A stretch of DNA of 64,000 nucleotides from Microbacterium sediminis (GTDB lineage Bacteria; Actinomycetota; Actinomycetes; Actinomycetales; Microbacteriaceae): the NCBI RefSeq assembly GCF_004564075.1, contig NZ_CP038256.1, forward strand, positions 1,178,001 to 1,242,000, written 5' to 3'. Below are positions 24,975 to 33,146 of this stretch, piece after piece; the stretch's first letter is position 1, and the number at the start of each line of letters is the position of its first letter. The notes below the pieces were generated by a model. It saw only the letters and a program-made list of their open reading frames with translations. It did not search any database and was not told where the DNA came from. The position numbers and the translations under genes were made by a program.

Positions 24975-25472
24975 ATGCCCACCCCGGTCGACGACACCTC
25001 GCTGCAGCGCGACGAGACCCCGGCCGAGCGCTACGACCGCAACTGGATCGAGGTCCTCCAGGAGCTGCGCGTGCTGCAGACCGGCACGCAGATCCTCACC
25101 GGCTTCCTGCTCGCGCTGGCGTTCCAGCCGGCCTTCGCGGACCTCACCGACGGGCAGCGGGTGTTCTATCTCGTGCTCATCGTGCTGTCGGGCATCAGCG
25201 CCGTCATCGCGCTCGCGCCCGTGGCGCTGCACCGCATCGTGTTCCGCGAGGGCATGAAGGGCGCGATCGTGGGATACGGGCACGTCGCGCTCATCGTGGC
25301 CCTCGTGATCGTGTCGGCGCTGCTGATCGGCGTGGTCGGCTTCGTGTTCGACGTGGTGCTCGGTGACGCGGCCTCATGGATCGCGTCGTCGCTGCTGGCC
25401 CTGGCGGTCGTGGTGCTGTGGGTCGTCATCCCGCTCGTGATGCGCGCGCGGCGGAAGGGGAACGGATCGTGA
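24975..25472 (+). CDS. DUF6328-type four-helix membrane protein
   Basis: 165 residues. A polar N-terminus with RYDRNWIEVLQELRVLQTGTQ is followed by four transmembrane helices (about residues 38-55, 65-85, 98-122 and 133-155) and a basic end. This matches the small actinobacterial DUF6328 membrane family of unknown function. GAGGAT lies 6 nt before the ATG. The stop overlaps the GTG of the following hydrolase by 4 bp. Confidence 0.75.
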   Translation: MPTPVDDTSLQRDETPAERYDRNWIEVLQELRVLQTGTQILTGFLLALAFQPAFADLTDGQRVFYLVLIVLSGISAVIALAPVALHRIVFREGMKGAIVGYGHVALIVALVIVSALLIGVVGFVFDVVLGDAASWIASSLLALAVVVLWVVIPLVMRARRKGNGS

Positions 25473-26266
25473 CCGGCATCGGGATCGCGGTGGGCCAGTT
25501 CGCGCCCACCGCCGACAAGCGCGCCAACCTCGCCGAGATCGAGCGGCTCGCGCGCGCGGCGAAGGACCGGGGCGCGCGGCTGGCGCTGTTCCCCGAGTAC
25601 TCGAGCTTCTTCGTCAATCCGATGGACGAGACCCTCGTGGCGAACGCGGAGCCCGTCAATGGGCCGTTCGTGGCGCGGCTGATCGAGCTCGCGGGGGCGC
25701 TCGACATGCACCTCGTGGCCGGGCTGATCGAGACGGGCGACGCCGGGCGCGTACGCAACACGGCCGTCGCCGTCGACGGGGGCGGCGTGGTGGCGCTGTA
25801 CCGCAAGCAGCACCTGTACGACGCCTTCGGCCAGCGGGAGTCGGACTGGGTGGAGCCGGGCGGCCTCGAGCCGCCGCAGACGTTCGCGGTGGACGGCCTC
25901 ACCGTGGGCCTCATGACCTGCTACGACCTGCGCTTCCCGGAGCTGTCGCGCACGATCGTCGACGCGGGCGCCGAGCTGCTGCTCGTGCCCGCGGAGTGGG
26001 TGCGGGGGCCGCTCAAGGAGCACCACTGGAGCACGCTGCTGGAGGCGCGGGCGATCGAGAACACCGTCTTCGTCGCCGCCGCCGACCACCCCGCGCCGAT
26101 CGGCGTCGGACGCTCCGCCGTGATCGATCCGCAGGGCGTCGCGCTGGCCGCGCTCGGCGCGGATCCCGGGCTGGCCGTGGCGTGGGTGGACCGGGAGGCG
26201 ATCGAGCGCACCCGGGCCGTCAACCCCGCCCTGCGGCTGCGCCGCTACCGCGTGACGACCGGCTGA
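25469..26266 (+). CDS. Carbon-nitrogen hydrolase (nitrilase superfamily)
   Basis: 265-residue single-domain amidase-like enzyme. The Glu-Lys-Cys triad is intact: E43 in FPEYSS, K113 in YRKQHLYD and C151 in MTCYDLRFPE. Members in this size class hydrolyse small amides such as omega-amides or deaminated glutathione, but the substrate here is unknown. Translationally coupled to the DUF6328 gene. Its 3' end lies in one copy of a 48-bp duplication shared with the end of the convergent aminotransferase gene. Confidence 0.9.
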   Translation: MTGIGIAVGQFAPTADKRANLAEIERLARAAKDRGARLALFPEYSSFFVNPMDETLVANAEPVNGPFVARLIELAGALDMHLVAGLIETGDAGRVRNTAVAVDGGGVVALYRKQHLYDAFGQRESDWVEPGGLEPPQTFAVDGLTVGLMTCYDLRFPELSRTIVDAGAELLLVPAEWVRGPLKEHHWSTLLEARAIENTVFVAAADHPAPIGVGRSAVIDPQGVALAALGADPGLAVAWVDREAIERTRAVNPALRLRRYRVTTG

Positions 26267-26437
26267 AGCCCCGCCAGGCGCGTCGCGGCCTCCCGGGCCT
26301 TCGATCGTCCGCAAAGGTATGACGAAAGGCGGCTGTGAGCCCGGCGCAACCGCCATTTCGCATACCTTTACGGCAGCGTGCGAGGGGGTTATCGCGTGAC
26401 GGCCGACTGAAGCCCGGCCAGGCGGGTCGCGGCCTCC
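26246..26437. repeat. 48-bp direct duplication flanking a hairpin element
   Basis: Copies at 26246-26293 and 26390-26437 match at 43 of 48 positions. Between them is an imperfect inverted repeat with arms 26313-26332 (AAAGGTATGACGAAAGGCGG) and 26350-26369 (CCGCCATTTCGCATACCTTT). Each copy, read on the minus strand, could encode the aminotransferase C-terminus. On the plus strand each could encode the hydrolase C-terminus. Confidence 0.8.
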
Positions 26438-27603
26438 TCGAGCACCTCGACGCGCTTGCACGCGGCGAAGCGCACGAGCGTGGCATAGGGCGCGCGGTGC
26501 TCGGCGGTGACGAACGCGGTCAGCGGCACCCCGACGACCCCGGCGCGCTCGGGCAGCGATCGGCAGAACTCCGCGGCGTCGGCGGCGCCCAGCGGTGCGG
26601 CGTCGGCCACGGTGAAGTACGAGCCCTGCGGGTCGAACACCTCGAAGCCCGCGGCCCGGAGCCCGGCGCCGAGCACGTCCTTCTTGCCGCGCATGTCGTC
26701 AGCGATGCCGCGGAAGAAGGCGTCCGGCAGCCCCAGGCCCACGGCGATCGCGGGCTGGAACGGCGAGCCGTTCACGTAGGTGAGGTACTGCTTCACGGTG
26801 AGCACGGCGGTGATGAGGTCGGCGGGCCCGGTGATCCAGCCGATCTTCCAGCCCGTGGTGCGGAAGGTCTTGCCGCCCGACGAGATTGTCAGGGTCCGGT
26901 CGCGCGCCTCGGGAAGCGTCGCGATCGGCACGTGCGGCTCGTCGAACACGAGGTGCTCGTAGACCTCGTCGGTGAGGATGATCGCGTCGTGGCGCTCCGC
27001 GAGGCGGGCGATCTCGGCGCGCACCTCGGCCGAGAACACCGCGCCGGTGGGGTTGTGCGGGTCGTTGACGAGGATCACGCGGGTGCGGTCGGTGACCGCC
27101 GCGGCGAGCTCGTCGAGGTCGGGCTGGAACGACGGCGCGCGCAGCGGCACGGTCCGCAGCGTCGCGCCCGCGAGCGCCACGCACGCCGCGTACGAGTCGT
27201 AGTACGGCTCGAACACGACGACCTCGTCGTCCGGGCCCTCCACGAGTGCCAGCAGCGACGCGGCGAGCGCCTCGGTCGCGCCCGCGGTGACGATCACCTG
27301 GGTGGCGGGGTCGAGGGTGAGGCCGTAGAAGCGCTGCTGGTGCGCGGCGATCGCCTCGAGCAGCACCGGCATGCCGCGCCCGGGCGGGTACTGGTTCAGG
27401 CCGTCGGCGATGGCGCGCCGGGCGGCCTCGAGCACCTCGGCGGGGCCGTCCTCGTCGGGGAACCCCTGGCCCAGGTTGATCGCCCCCGTGCGGGCCGCCA
27501 GTGCCGACATCTCTGCGAAGATTGTGGCGGCGATCGATCCGTCGCTTCCGAGGAGGCCTGCTCCGGCGGCCGTACGCCGCCAGGCACCGGGTACGGGCTG
27601 CAT
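26389..27603 (-). CDS. PLP-dependent aminotransferase, DapC-like
   Basis: 404 residues, fold type I class I/II aminotransferase. Visible: INLGQGFPDEDGP at the N-terminus, NQYPPGRG, TAGATEAL, NDPHNPTG (substrate/PLP Asn), ILTDEVYEHLVF (Asp to the pyridine N), SGGKTFRTTGWKIG with the Schiff-base Lys, and the carboxylate-binding Arg in VRFAACK. Closest by eye to actinobacterial N-succinyldiaminopimelate aminotransferase (DapC) and kynurenine-aminotransferase-like enzymes; lysine biosynthesis is possible but not proven. Start ATG 27603 has TACCCT 6 nt upstream. Confidence 0.88.
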   Translation of the reverse strand: MQPVPGAWRRTAAGAGLLGSDGSIAATIFAEMSALAARTGAINLGQGFPDEDGPAEVLEAARRAIADGLNQYPPGRGMPVLLEAIAAHQQRFYGLTLDPATQVIVTAGATEALAASLLALVEGPDDEVVVFEPYYDSYAACVALAGATLRTVPLRAPSFQPDLDELAAAVTDRTRVILVNDPHNPTGAVFSAEVRAEIARLAERHDAIILTDEVYEHLVFDEPHVPIATLPEARDRTLTISSGGKTFRTTGWKIGWITGPADLITAVLTVKQYLTYVNGSPFQPAIAVGLGLPDAFFRGIADDMRGKKDVLGAGLRAAGFEVFDPQGSYFTVADAAPLGAADAAEFCRSLPERAGVVGVPLTAFVTAEHRAPYATLVRFAACKRVEVLEEAATRLAGLQSAVTR

Positions 27604-27609
27604 CCGTCC

Positions 27610-27615
27610 AGGGTA
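27610..27615 (-). promoter_or_regulatory. -10 box TACCCT of the aminotransferase gene (leaderless)
   Basis: Minus strand: TACCCT, 6 nt, ATG 27603. Confidence 0.55.
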
Positions 27616-27717
27616 CCTTTCCGCCCCGGTCGTCTCACGGAGACGTCAGAAGCGGGACATAGGGTTCACAAAGGTTCGCGGATCACCCTGAAAGGGACTC
27701 ACCAGAAGGAGCATCCG

Positions 27718-29157
27718 ATGGACAACCAGGTTCCCGCCGCCGACAGCGGCACCGCATCCGGCGCGAACGGCGCCTACGGCTCCGGCGTGGTCCCGCCCCG
27801 CCCGGTGATGTCCGCCGCCGATGCGGCCGCGCAGCACTCCGCGCACGGCACGTGGTCGCCGCAGGCGGGCGCCGAGCAGCCCGCGTACCCCACGCGACCG
27901 ACCGAGCCCCTGCCGCCCTACATCGCCCCGAGCGAGGCGCCCAAGACCGAGAAGAAGAAGGGGCGCGGCGGCGCGATCGCCGGCCTCCTCGTGGCCGCGG
28001 CGCTCGTGGGCGGCGCCGCCGGCCTCGGCGGCACCTACGCGGGCATGCAGCTGTGGGCGCCGGCCGCCTCGAGCGGATCGTCCAGCCCCGAGTCGATCAC
28101 CGTGAACAACCCCGGCTCCGTCAACGAGGCCACCGCCGTGGCCGCCGAGGCGCTGCCCAGCACGGTGACGATCTCGGTCACCGGCTCGTCCGAGGCCGGC
28201 AGCGGCACGGGCGTGGTGCTCACCGAGGACGGCTACGTCGTCACCAACACCCACGTCGCCACGCTCGGCGGCGCGGTGCAGGACGGCACGATCAAGGTCA
28301 CCGACTCCGACGGCCGCATCTACGACGCCACGATCGTCGGCACCGACCCGATCTACGACCTCGCGGTGATCAAGCTCGAGGGCGCCTCGGGAATGAAGCC
28401 GATCGAGTTCGCCGACTCGTCGGAGCTGAACGTGGGCGACACCACGGTCGCGATCGGCGCCCCGCTGGGCCTGCCCAACACCGTCACCACCGGCATCGTG
28501 AGCGCGCTGAACCGCAGCATCCAGATCGCCTCGTCCGCCGCGCCGGAGGGCGCCGACGAGAACGCCACCCCCGACGAGGACGGCGGCAGCGGCGAGGACT
28601 CGCCGTGGTACTTCGACATCCCCGGCCAGGACACCCAGCAGTCGGCGAACGAGACCATCTCGATCGCGGTGATCCAGACCGACGCGGCCATCAACCCCGG
28701 CAACTCGGGCGGCGCGCTCGTGAACTCCGAGGGGCAGCTGATCGGCATCAACGTGGCGATCGCGACCGCCTCGGGCAGCACGACCGAGGAGTCCGGATCG
28801 GTGGGCATCGGCTTCTCGATCCCGTCGAACGTGGTCGAGCGCGTGGCCGACGAGATCATGGAGAACGGCAGCGCCACCCACGGCCTCCTCGGCGCGAGCG
28901 TGACCAGCTCGGCGGCGCACGAGGGTGCCACCATCGAGGGCGCCATGATCGCCGAGGTCTCGGACGGCGGCGCCGCCGAGGAGGCGGGCCTGCGCGAGGG
29001 CGACATCGTCACCGAGTTCAACGGCGTGCCGATCACGAGCTCTACCGACCTCACCGCGCAGGTGCGCGCGGCCGCGGGCGGCAGCGACGCGACGCTGACC
29101 TACGTGCGCGACGGCGAGGCGCACACCGTCGACGTGACCCTGGGCACGCTGGAGTAA
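27718..29157 (+). CDS. HtrA/DegP-like S1C serine protease with PDZ domain
   Basis: 479 residues. A disordered Pro/Ala-rich cytoplasmic region (1-75) with a KKK stop signal is followed by one transmembrane helix (about 84-106), a trypsin-like domain and a C-terminal PDZ domain (about 390-475). The catalytic triad is H179 (TNTHVA), D214 (YDLAVIK) and S330 (NPGNSGG). An acidic insert rich in Glu/Asp near 280-300 extends a surface loop. It probably performs quality control of exported proteins, like actinobacterial PepD/HtrA. Start ATG 27718 has a good AAGGAG site. A large hairpin follows the gene. Confidence 0.93.
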   Translation: MDNQVPAADSGTASGANGAYGSGVVPPRPVMSAADAAAQHSAHGTWSPQAGAEQPAYPTRPTEPLPPYIAPSEAPKTEKKKGRGGAIAGLLVAAALVGGAAGLGGTYAGMQLWAPAASSGSSSPESITVNNPGSVNEATAVAAEALPSTVTISVTGSSEAGSGTGVVLTEDGYVVTNTHVATLGGAVQDGTIKVTDSDGRIYDATIVGTDPIYDLAVIKLEGASGMKPIEFADSSELNVGDTTVAIGAPLGLPNTVTTGIVSALNRSIQIASSAAPEGADENATPDEDGGSGEDSPWYFDIPGQDTQQSANETISIAVIQTDAAINPGNSGGALVNSEGQLIGINVAIATASGSTTEESGSVGIGFSIPSNVVERVADEIMENGSATHGLLGASVTSSAAHEGATIEGAMIAEVSDGGAAEEAGLREGDIVTEFNGVPITSSTDLTAQVRAAAGGSDATLTYVRDGEAHTVDVTLGTLE

Positions 29158-29170
29158 TCCGCAGCGCCCC

Positions 29171-29210
29171 CGCGGGCCGGTCGTTCCGACATCGGAGCGG
29201 CCGGCCCGCG
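29171..29210 (+). terminator. Hairpin terminator after htrA-like gene
   Basis: A nearly perfect 19-bp stem, CGCGGGCCGGTCGTTCCGA against its complement with two mismatches, and a very short loop. Confidence 0.7.
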
Positions 29211-29241
29211 CGCGTGCGGCGGGGTGCCGGGCGGCGGGCGA

Positions 29242-29247
29242 TAGTCT
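29242..29247 (+). promoter_or_regulatory. -10 box TAGTCT (leaderless)
   Basis: TAGTCT, 6 nt, GTG 29254. Confidence 0.5.
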
Positions 29248-29253
29248 CGCCGG

Positions 29254-30516
29254 GTGGCGTCTTTCTCGTTCGGCAGCGGCAACGCGGCCAAGCTGATGCG
29301 GGCGCCCCTGTACGCGATCGGCCGGCTGGCGACCCTGGTGATCCCGCGCGGGCGCCGCTGGGTGTTCGGGTGCGGTGCCGGCATCGGCGACGGCCCGCTG
29401 GCGCTGTGGCGCGTCGCCGCGGCCGACGGCGTCGACGCCGTCTGGCTGGTGCGCGACGACGCCGAGGAGCGTGCGGCCGCCGCCCAGGGGATCCCGACGC
29501 TGCGCCGCGACTCGCTGCGGGGCTTCTGGGCCACCGCACGGGCACGCGTGCTCGTGGTGGCCTACGGACTGGGCGATGTGAACCCCTACGCCGTCTCCGG
29601 CGCGTTCGTCGTGCAGCTGTGGCACGGCATCCCGCTCAAGCGCATCGGGCTGGACTCGCCCGAGACGCTGCGCAGCCCGATCCGGCTGGGCGCGCCGCTG
29701 ATCCGCCGGCTGCTGGGCGTGCTCTACCGGGCCGCGCAGCGGCGGATCGACGTGCTGCCCGCCGCCTCGCACCTCGTGCGCGGCCGCCTCGAGTCGGCGT
29801 TCGGCCTGCCGCACGACCGCGTCGTGGTCACGGGCGAGCCGCGGGTCGACGCGCTCTCGGCCGGCTCGCCCGAGGAGCGCAGGGCCCGCGCGACCCGGAC
29901 GATCGAGGCCGCGGTCGGAGAGGTGCCCGGCGGGCGCCGCCGGCTGCTCTACGCGCCCACCTGGCGCGACGGCGCGCCGGACCCCGCCGTGCCGACCCCG
30001 GCGGACTGGGTGCGCATCGTCGAGGCGCTGGAGCGCCACGACGCCGTGCTGTTCGTGCGCTCTCACCGGCTCGGCGCCGGCGACTACGTGCCGCCGGTCG
30101 CGACGGATCGGGTGCGCGCGCTCGGTGCCGACGCCTTGCCCGACATCACAGCGGCCCTGCCGGGCTTCGACGTGCTCGTGACCGACTACTCCTCGCTCGC
30201 CTTCGACGCCGCGCTCGTGCCGCTGCCGGTGCTGTACCTCGCGCCCGACGAGGAGGAGTACGCCGCGCGGCGGGGCTTCTACGGCACCTACGCCGACGTC
30301 GCCGGCGACGACCCCGCCCGGTCCTGGCCCGAGCTGCTCGACCAGCTCGGGCCCGTGTTGGCCGATCCCGAGAGCCGGGCCGCGCGCATCGCCCGGTCGG
30401 AGGCGCTGAGCGCGCGGGTGCACGCGTATCGTGACGGACGGAACACCCGGCGCCTGTACGACATCGTGCGGGCGCGACTCGATCGGCGCGACGTGCCGGT
30501 GGAAGGCAGCGAATGA
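29254..30516 (+). CDS. CDP-glycerol/ribitol glycerophosphotransferase family protein (first of three)
   Basis: TagF/TagB-type transferase that adds polyol-phosphate units from CDP-activated donors to a cell-wall glycopolymer. 420 residues. Motifs: QLWHGIPLKRIG (donor/catalytic His), LYAPTWRDG, RSHRLG and VTDYSSLAFD. A membrane-associating amphipathic N-terminus (LYAIGRLATLVIP) is visible. GTG 29254 follows the -10 box. The stop overlaps the next paralogue's ATG by 4 bp, so the pair is co-translated. Polymer type and whether it primes or polymerises are not determinable. Confidence 0.85.
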   Translation: MASFSFGSGNAAKLMRAPLYAIGRLATLVIPRGRRWVFGCGAGIGDGPLALWRVAAADGVDAVWLVRDDAEERAAAAQGIPTLRRDSLRGFWATARARVLVVAYGLGDVNPYAVSGAFVVQLWHGIPLKRIGLDSPETLRSPIRLGAPLIRRLLGVLYRAAQRRIDVLPAASHLVRGRLESAFGLPHDRVVVTGEPRVDALSAGSPEERRARATRTIEAAVGEVPGGRRRLLYAPTWRDGAPDPAVPTPADWVRIVEALERHDAVLFVRSHRLGAGDYVPPVATDRVRALGADALPDITAALPGFDVLVTDYSSLAFDAALVPLPVLYLAPDEEEYAARRGFYGTYADVAGDDPARSWPELLDQLGPVLADPESRAARIARSEALSARVHAYRDGRNTRRLYDIVRARLDRRDVPVEGSE

Positions 30517-31943
30517 CCACGGCCCGGTTCATCACCGACCCGCCCGAGCTCGTCGTCGAGGGCGACGGCGCGCGCCCCGACGCCGCCCGACTCGTCGGCG
30601 CCCGCGCCGCCGTTGCCGGGCGGCTGACCGGCCGCGGCAAGACGTGGAAGGCGCGGTTCCCGCTCACCGCCGCGCGGTGGGGCGGCCCGTCGCTGCCGCT
30701 GCCGTCGGGCCGGTATCGCGTCGAGATCGCCGACCGGTCGGTGCGGCTGGACCTGCCGCTCACCCTGCTCGCGGGGCTGCGGGCCGAGGCGGCGGGCGAC
30801 GAGGTCGTGATCGGCGCGCCGATCGATCCCGCCTACGACTCCGCCGAGGGGCAGCGCGCGCTCGAGCTGCGCTACGCCACGCACGGGGGAGCGCTCGAGA
30901 ACGCCGTGTTCTTCGAGAGCTTCTACGGGCGCAACGCCAGCTGCAACCCGCTCGCGATCGACCGCGAGCTCGCCCGCGTGGCGCCCGGCGTGGTGCGGTA
31001 CTGGAGCGTCGCCGACCGCTCGGTGACGGTGCCCGAGGGCGCGATCGCGGTGGTCGAGGGCACGCCGGAGTGGTGGCGCGCCCGCGGCGCCGCGCGGCTG
31101 CTCGTCGTCAACGACTGGCTGCGCCGCCGCTACGTGCGCCGGCCCGGGCAGCGGGTGCTGCAGACGTGGCACGGCACGCCGCTCAAGCGGCTGGCGCTGC
31201 ACCGCCCGGGGTTCCAGCCCCGCCGCTGGGGCGCCGTGATCAAGGAGTCCCGGCGCTGGGACGTGCTGCTGGCGCAGAACCCGTACGCGGCCCGCATCCT
31301 GCGCAAGGCGTACGCGTTCTTCGGCCGCCCCGTGTGGGTGGAGGGCTACCCGCGCAACGACGTGCTCGTGCACGGGTCGCGCGAGGCCGCCCGCGCGGCG
31401 CTCGGCATCGACCCGGACGCGCGCGTGCTGTTCTACGCCCCGACGTGGCGCGACGACCGCGAGGTGATGGTCGACTTCCTCGACCCCGTGGCGCTGTCGG
31501 AGGCGACCGGATCCGTCGTGCTCGTGCGCGGCCACTCGCGCACGCTGGTGCCCGGCCAGGACGTGACCGGACCCGGGGTGATCGACGTGACGGCGTACCC
31601 CGACACCGCGAACCTCCTGCTCGCCTCCGACGCGCTCATCACCGACTACTCCTCGGTGATGTTCGACTACTCGGTGACCGGCAAGCCGATGTACTTCCTC
31701 GTGCCCGACCTCGAGCACTACCGGGGCGAGCTGCGCGGGTTCTACTTCGACCTCGCCGAGCGCGCCCCGGGCCCGCTCGTGCGCACGGTCGAGGAGCTGC
31801 TCGAGGCGCTGGAGGGCGACCCGGCCGCGTACGCCGACCGCTACGACGCCTGGCGGCGTATGTTCAACGCGCGCGACGACGGCCGGGCGGCCGAGCGCGT
31901 GGTGGCGCGCCTGCTCGATCAGGGCTTCGTCGACCGCGCTTGA
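30513..31943 (+). CDS. CDP-glycerol/ribitol glycerophosphotransferase family protein (second)
   Basis: 476 residues. An N-terminal beta-rich accessory domain (about 1-90, resembling the TarQ/immunoglobulin-like part of larger relatives) precedes the transferase domain. QTWHGTPLKRLALH, FYAPTWRDDREVM, VRGHSR and ITDYSSVMFDYSVTGKP are complete. It is more canonical than the first copy and is the best candidate polymerase. It forms an operon with 29254-30516 and is convergent with a GT2 gene (3 bp between stops). Confidence 0.88.
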   Translation: MTTARFITDPPELVVEGDGARPDAARLVGARAAVAGRLTGRGKTWKARFPLTAARWGGPSLPLPSGRYRVEIADRSVRLDLPLTLLAGLRAEAAGDEVVIGAPIDPAYDSAEGQRALELRYATHGGALENAVFFESFYGRNASCNPLAIDRELARVAPGVVRYWSVADRSVTVPEGAIAVVEGTPEWWRARGAARLLVVNDWLRRRYVRRPGQRVLQTWHGTPLKRLALHRPGFQPRRWGAVIKESRRWDVLLAQNPYAARILRKAYAFFGRPVWVEGYPRNDVLVHGSREAARAALGIDPDARVLFYAPTWRDDREVMVDFLDPVALSEATGSVVLVRGHSRTLVPGQDVTGPGVIDVTAYPDTANLLLASDALITDYSSVMFDYSVTGKPMYFLVPDLEHYRGELRGFYFDLAERAPGPLVRTVEELLEALEGDPAAYADRYDAWRRMFNARDDGRAAERVVARLLDQGFVDRA

Positions 31944-31946
31944 GCG

Positions 31947-33059
31947 TCAGGGCAGCGGCGTGTTGCGGCCGGACAGCCGCGACGTGTCGACGGTCTCCTG
32001 GGCGCCCGTGAGCACGCCGCGCAGGAAGCCGAGCCCCCACGACAGGTGCATCGTGGGCAGCACGGCGAGGGTCCAGAGCTTGTCGCGCCAGCCCTTTCCG
32101 CCACCCGGCCCGGCGGCGACGACGAGCACGAGCGCGACGTATGCCGCGATCGGCACGTAGACGAGCGACGCCACGAGCGACCCCGCGCCCGCGAGGACGC
32201 CGGTGAGCTGCAGCACGAGCACGACGACCGCGGCGACGAGCGCGAGCACGAGCGCCGGCGGCGCGAAGAAGCGCAGCGAGTTCTTCAGGCCGTAGCGGCG
32301 CACCAGCTCGCCGCGCCACGTGCCGGTGGCGTGGAACTGCCGCGCCAGGCGATGCCAGCTGTCGCGGGGCCAGTACGTCACCGACAGCTCGGGATCGAAC
32401 CAGACGCGGTAGCCGGCGGAGCGGATCCGCAGGTTCAGCTCCCAGTCCTCGCCGCGGCGGATCGACTCGTCGAACGCGCCGACCTCCTCGAGCACGGCGC
32501 GCCGCATGACGCCGAGGTAAGCCGACTCGGCCTCCTCCTCGCGGCGGCCGCCGTGGTACGCGCCGCCGCCCAGGCCGATGGGGGAGTTGTAGGCGCGCGC
32601 GACCGCGCGCTGGAACGGGGTGCGGCCGTCGGCACGCATGACGCCGCCGACGTTGGCGGCGCCGGTGCGGGCGAGGGTGTCGAGCGCGTGCGCGGCGTAG
32701 CCGGGGGCAAGCTCCGAGTGCGCGTCGACGCGCACGATCGTGGGGTACCGGCTCGCGCGGATCGCGAGATTGAGCCCCACGGGGATGTCGGCGCGCGGGT
32801 TGTCGACGAGCACGATGCGATCGTCGGCCGCGGCGAGCTCCCGGGCCAGCTCCGTCGTGCCGTCGCTGGACGGGCCGAGCGCGAGCACGAGCTCGATGGG
32901 GCCGTCGATCCGCTGCTCGAGCGTCGACTCCACGGCCCGGCGCAGGTAGGCGCGCTCGTTGAGCACCGGCATCACGAACGAGACCCCGCTGCCGCGCGGC
33001 GGCGTCGGGGCGTCGCGCCGAGTCGTCCGCACGCGGCCGGGCTCGGGAACGCTGTGCAT
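31947..33059 (-). CDS. Glycosyltransferase family 2 with C-terminal membrane helices
   Basis: 370 residues. The GT-A domain has VSFVMPVLNERAYL, a DN near residue 85, the metal-binding VDAHSEL, and RRGEDWELNLR (acceptor/catalytic ED). Two to three C-terminal helices (about 268-290 and 296-318) anchor it with the active site in the cytoplasm. Likely builds a cell-surface glycan, in keeping with the three phosphotransferase-like neighbours. ATG 33059 follows GATGAT by 6 nt. Confidence 0.88.
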   Translation of the reverse strand: MHSVPEPGRVRTTRRDAPTPPRGSGVSFVMPVLNERAYLRRAVESTLEQRIDGPIELVLALGPSSDGTTELARELAAADDRIVLVDNPRADIPVGLNLAIRASRYPTIVRVDAHSELAPGYAAHALDTLARTGAANVGGVMRADGRTPFQRAVARAYNSPIGLGGGAYHGGRREEEAESAYLGVMRRAVLEEVGAFDESIRRGEDWELNLRIRSAGYRVWFDPELSVTYWPRDSWHRLARQFHATGTWRGELVRRYGLKNSLRFFAPPALVLALVAAVVVLVLQLTGVLAGAGSLVASLVYVPIAAYVALVLVVAAGPGGGKGWRDKLWTLAVLPTMHLSWGLGFLRGVLTGAQETVDTSRLSGRNTPLP

Positions 33060-33065
33060 TCGTCG

Positions 33066-33071
33066 ATCATC
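33066..33071 (-). promoter_or_regulatory. -10 box GATGAT of the GT2 gene
   Basis: Minus strand: GATGAT, 6 nt, ATG 33059. It lies 63 bp from the divergent TAGCGT box, so the two promoters are back-to-back. Confidence 0.4.
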
Positions 33072-33134
33072 CCATGCGCACCCGTGCGCGCCACGATCGC
33101 CCCCGCGCCCAGGCGCGATCCAGATCGCGATCGA

Positions 33135-33140
33135 TAGCGT
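33135..33140 (+). promoter_or_regulatory. -10 box TAGCGT (leaderless)
   Basis: TAGCGT, 6 nt, GTG 33147. Confidence 0.5.
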
Positions 33141-33146
33141 TGAGGC

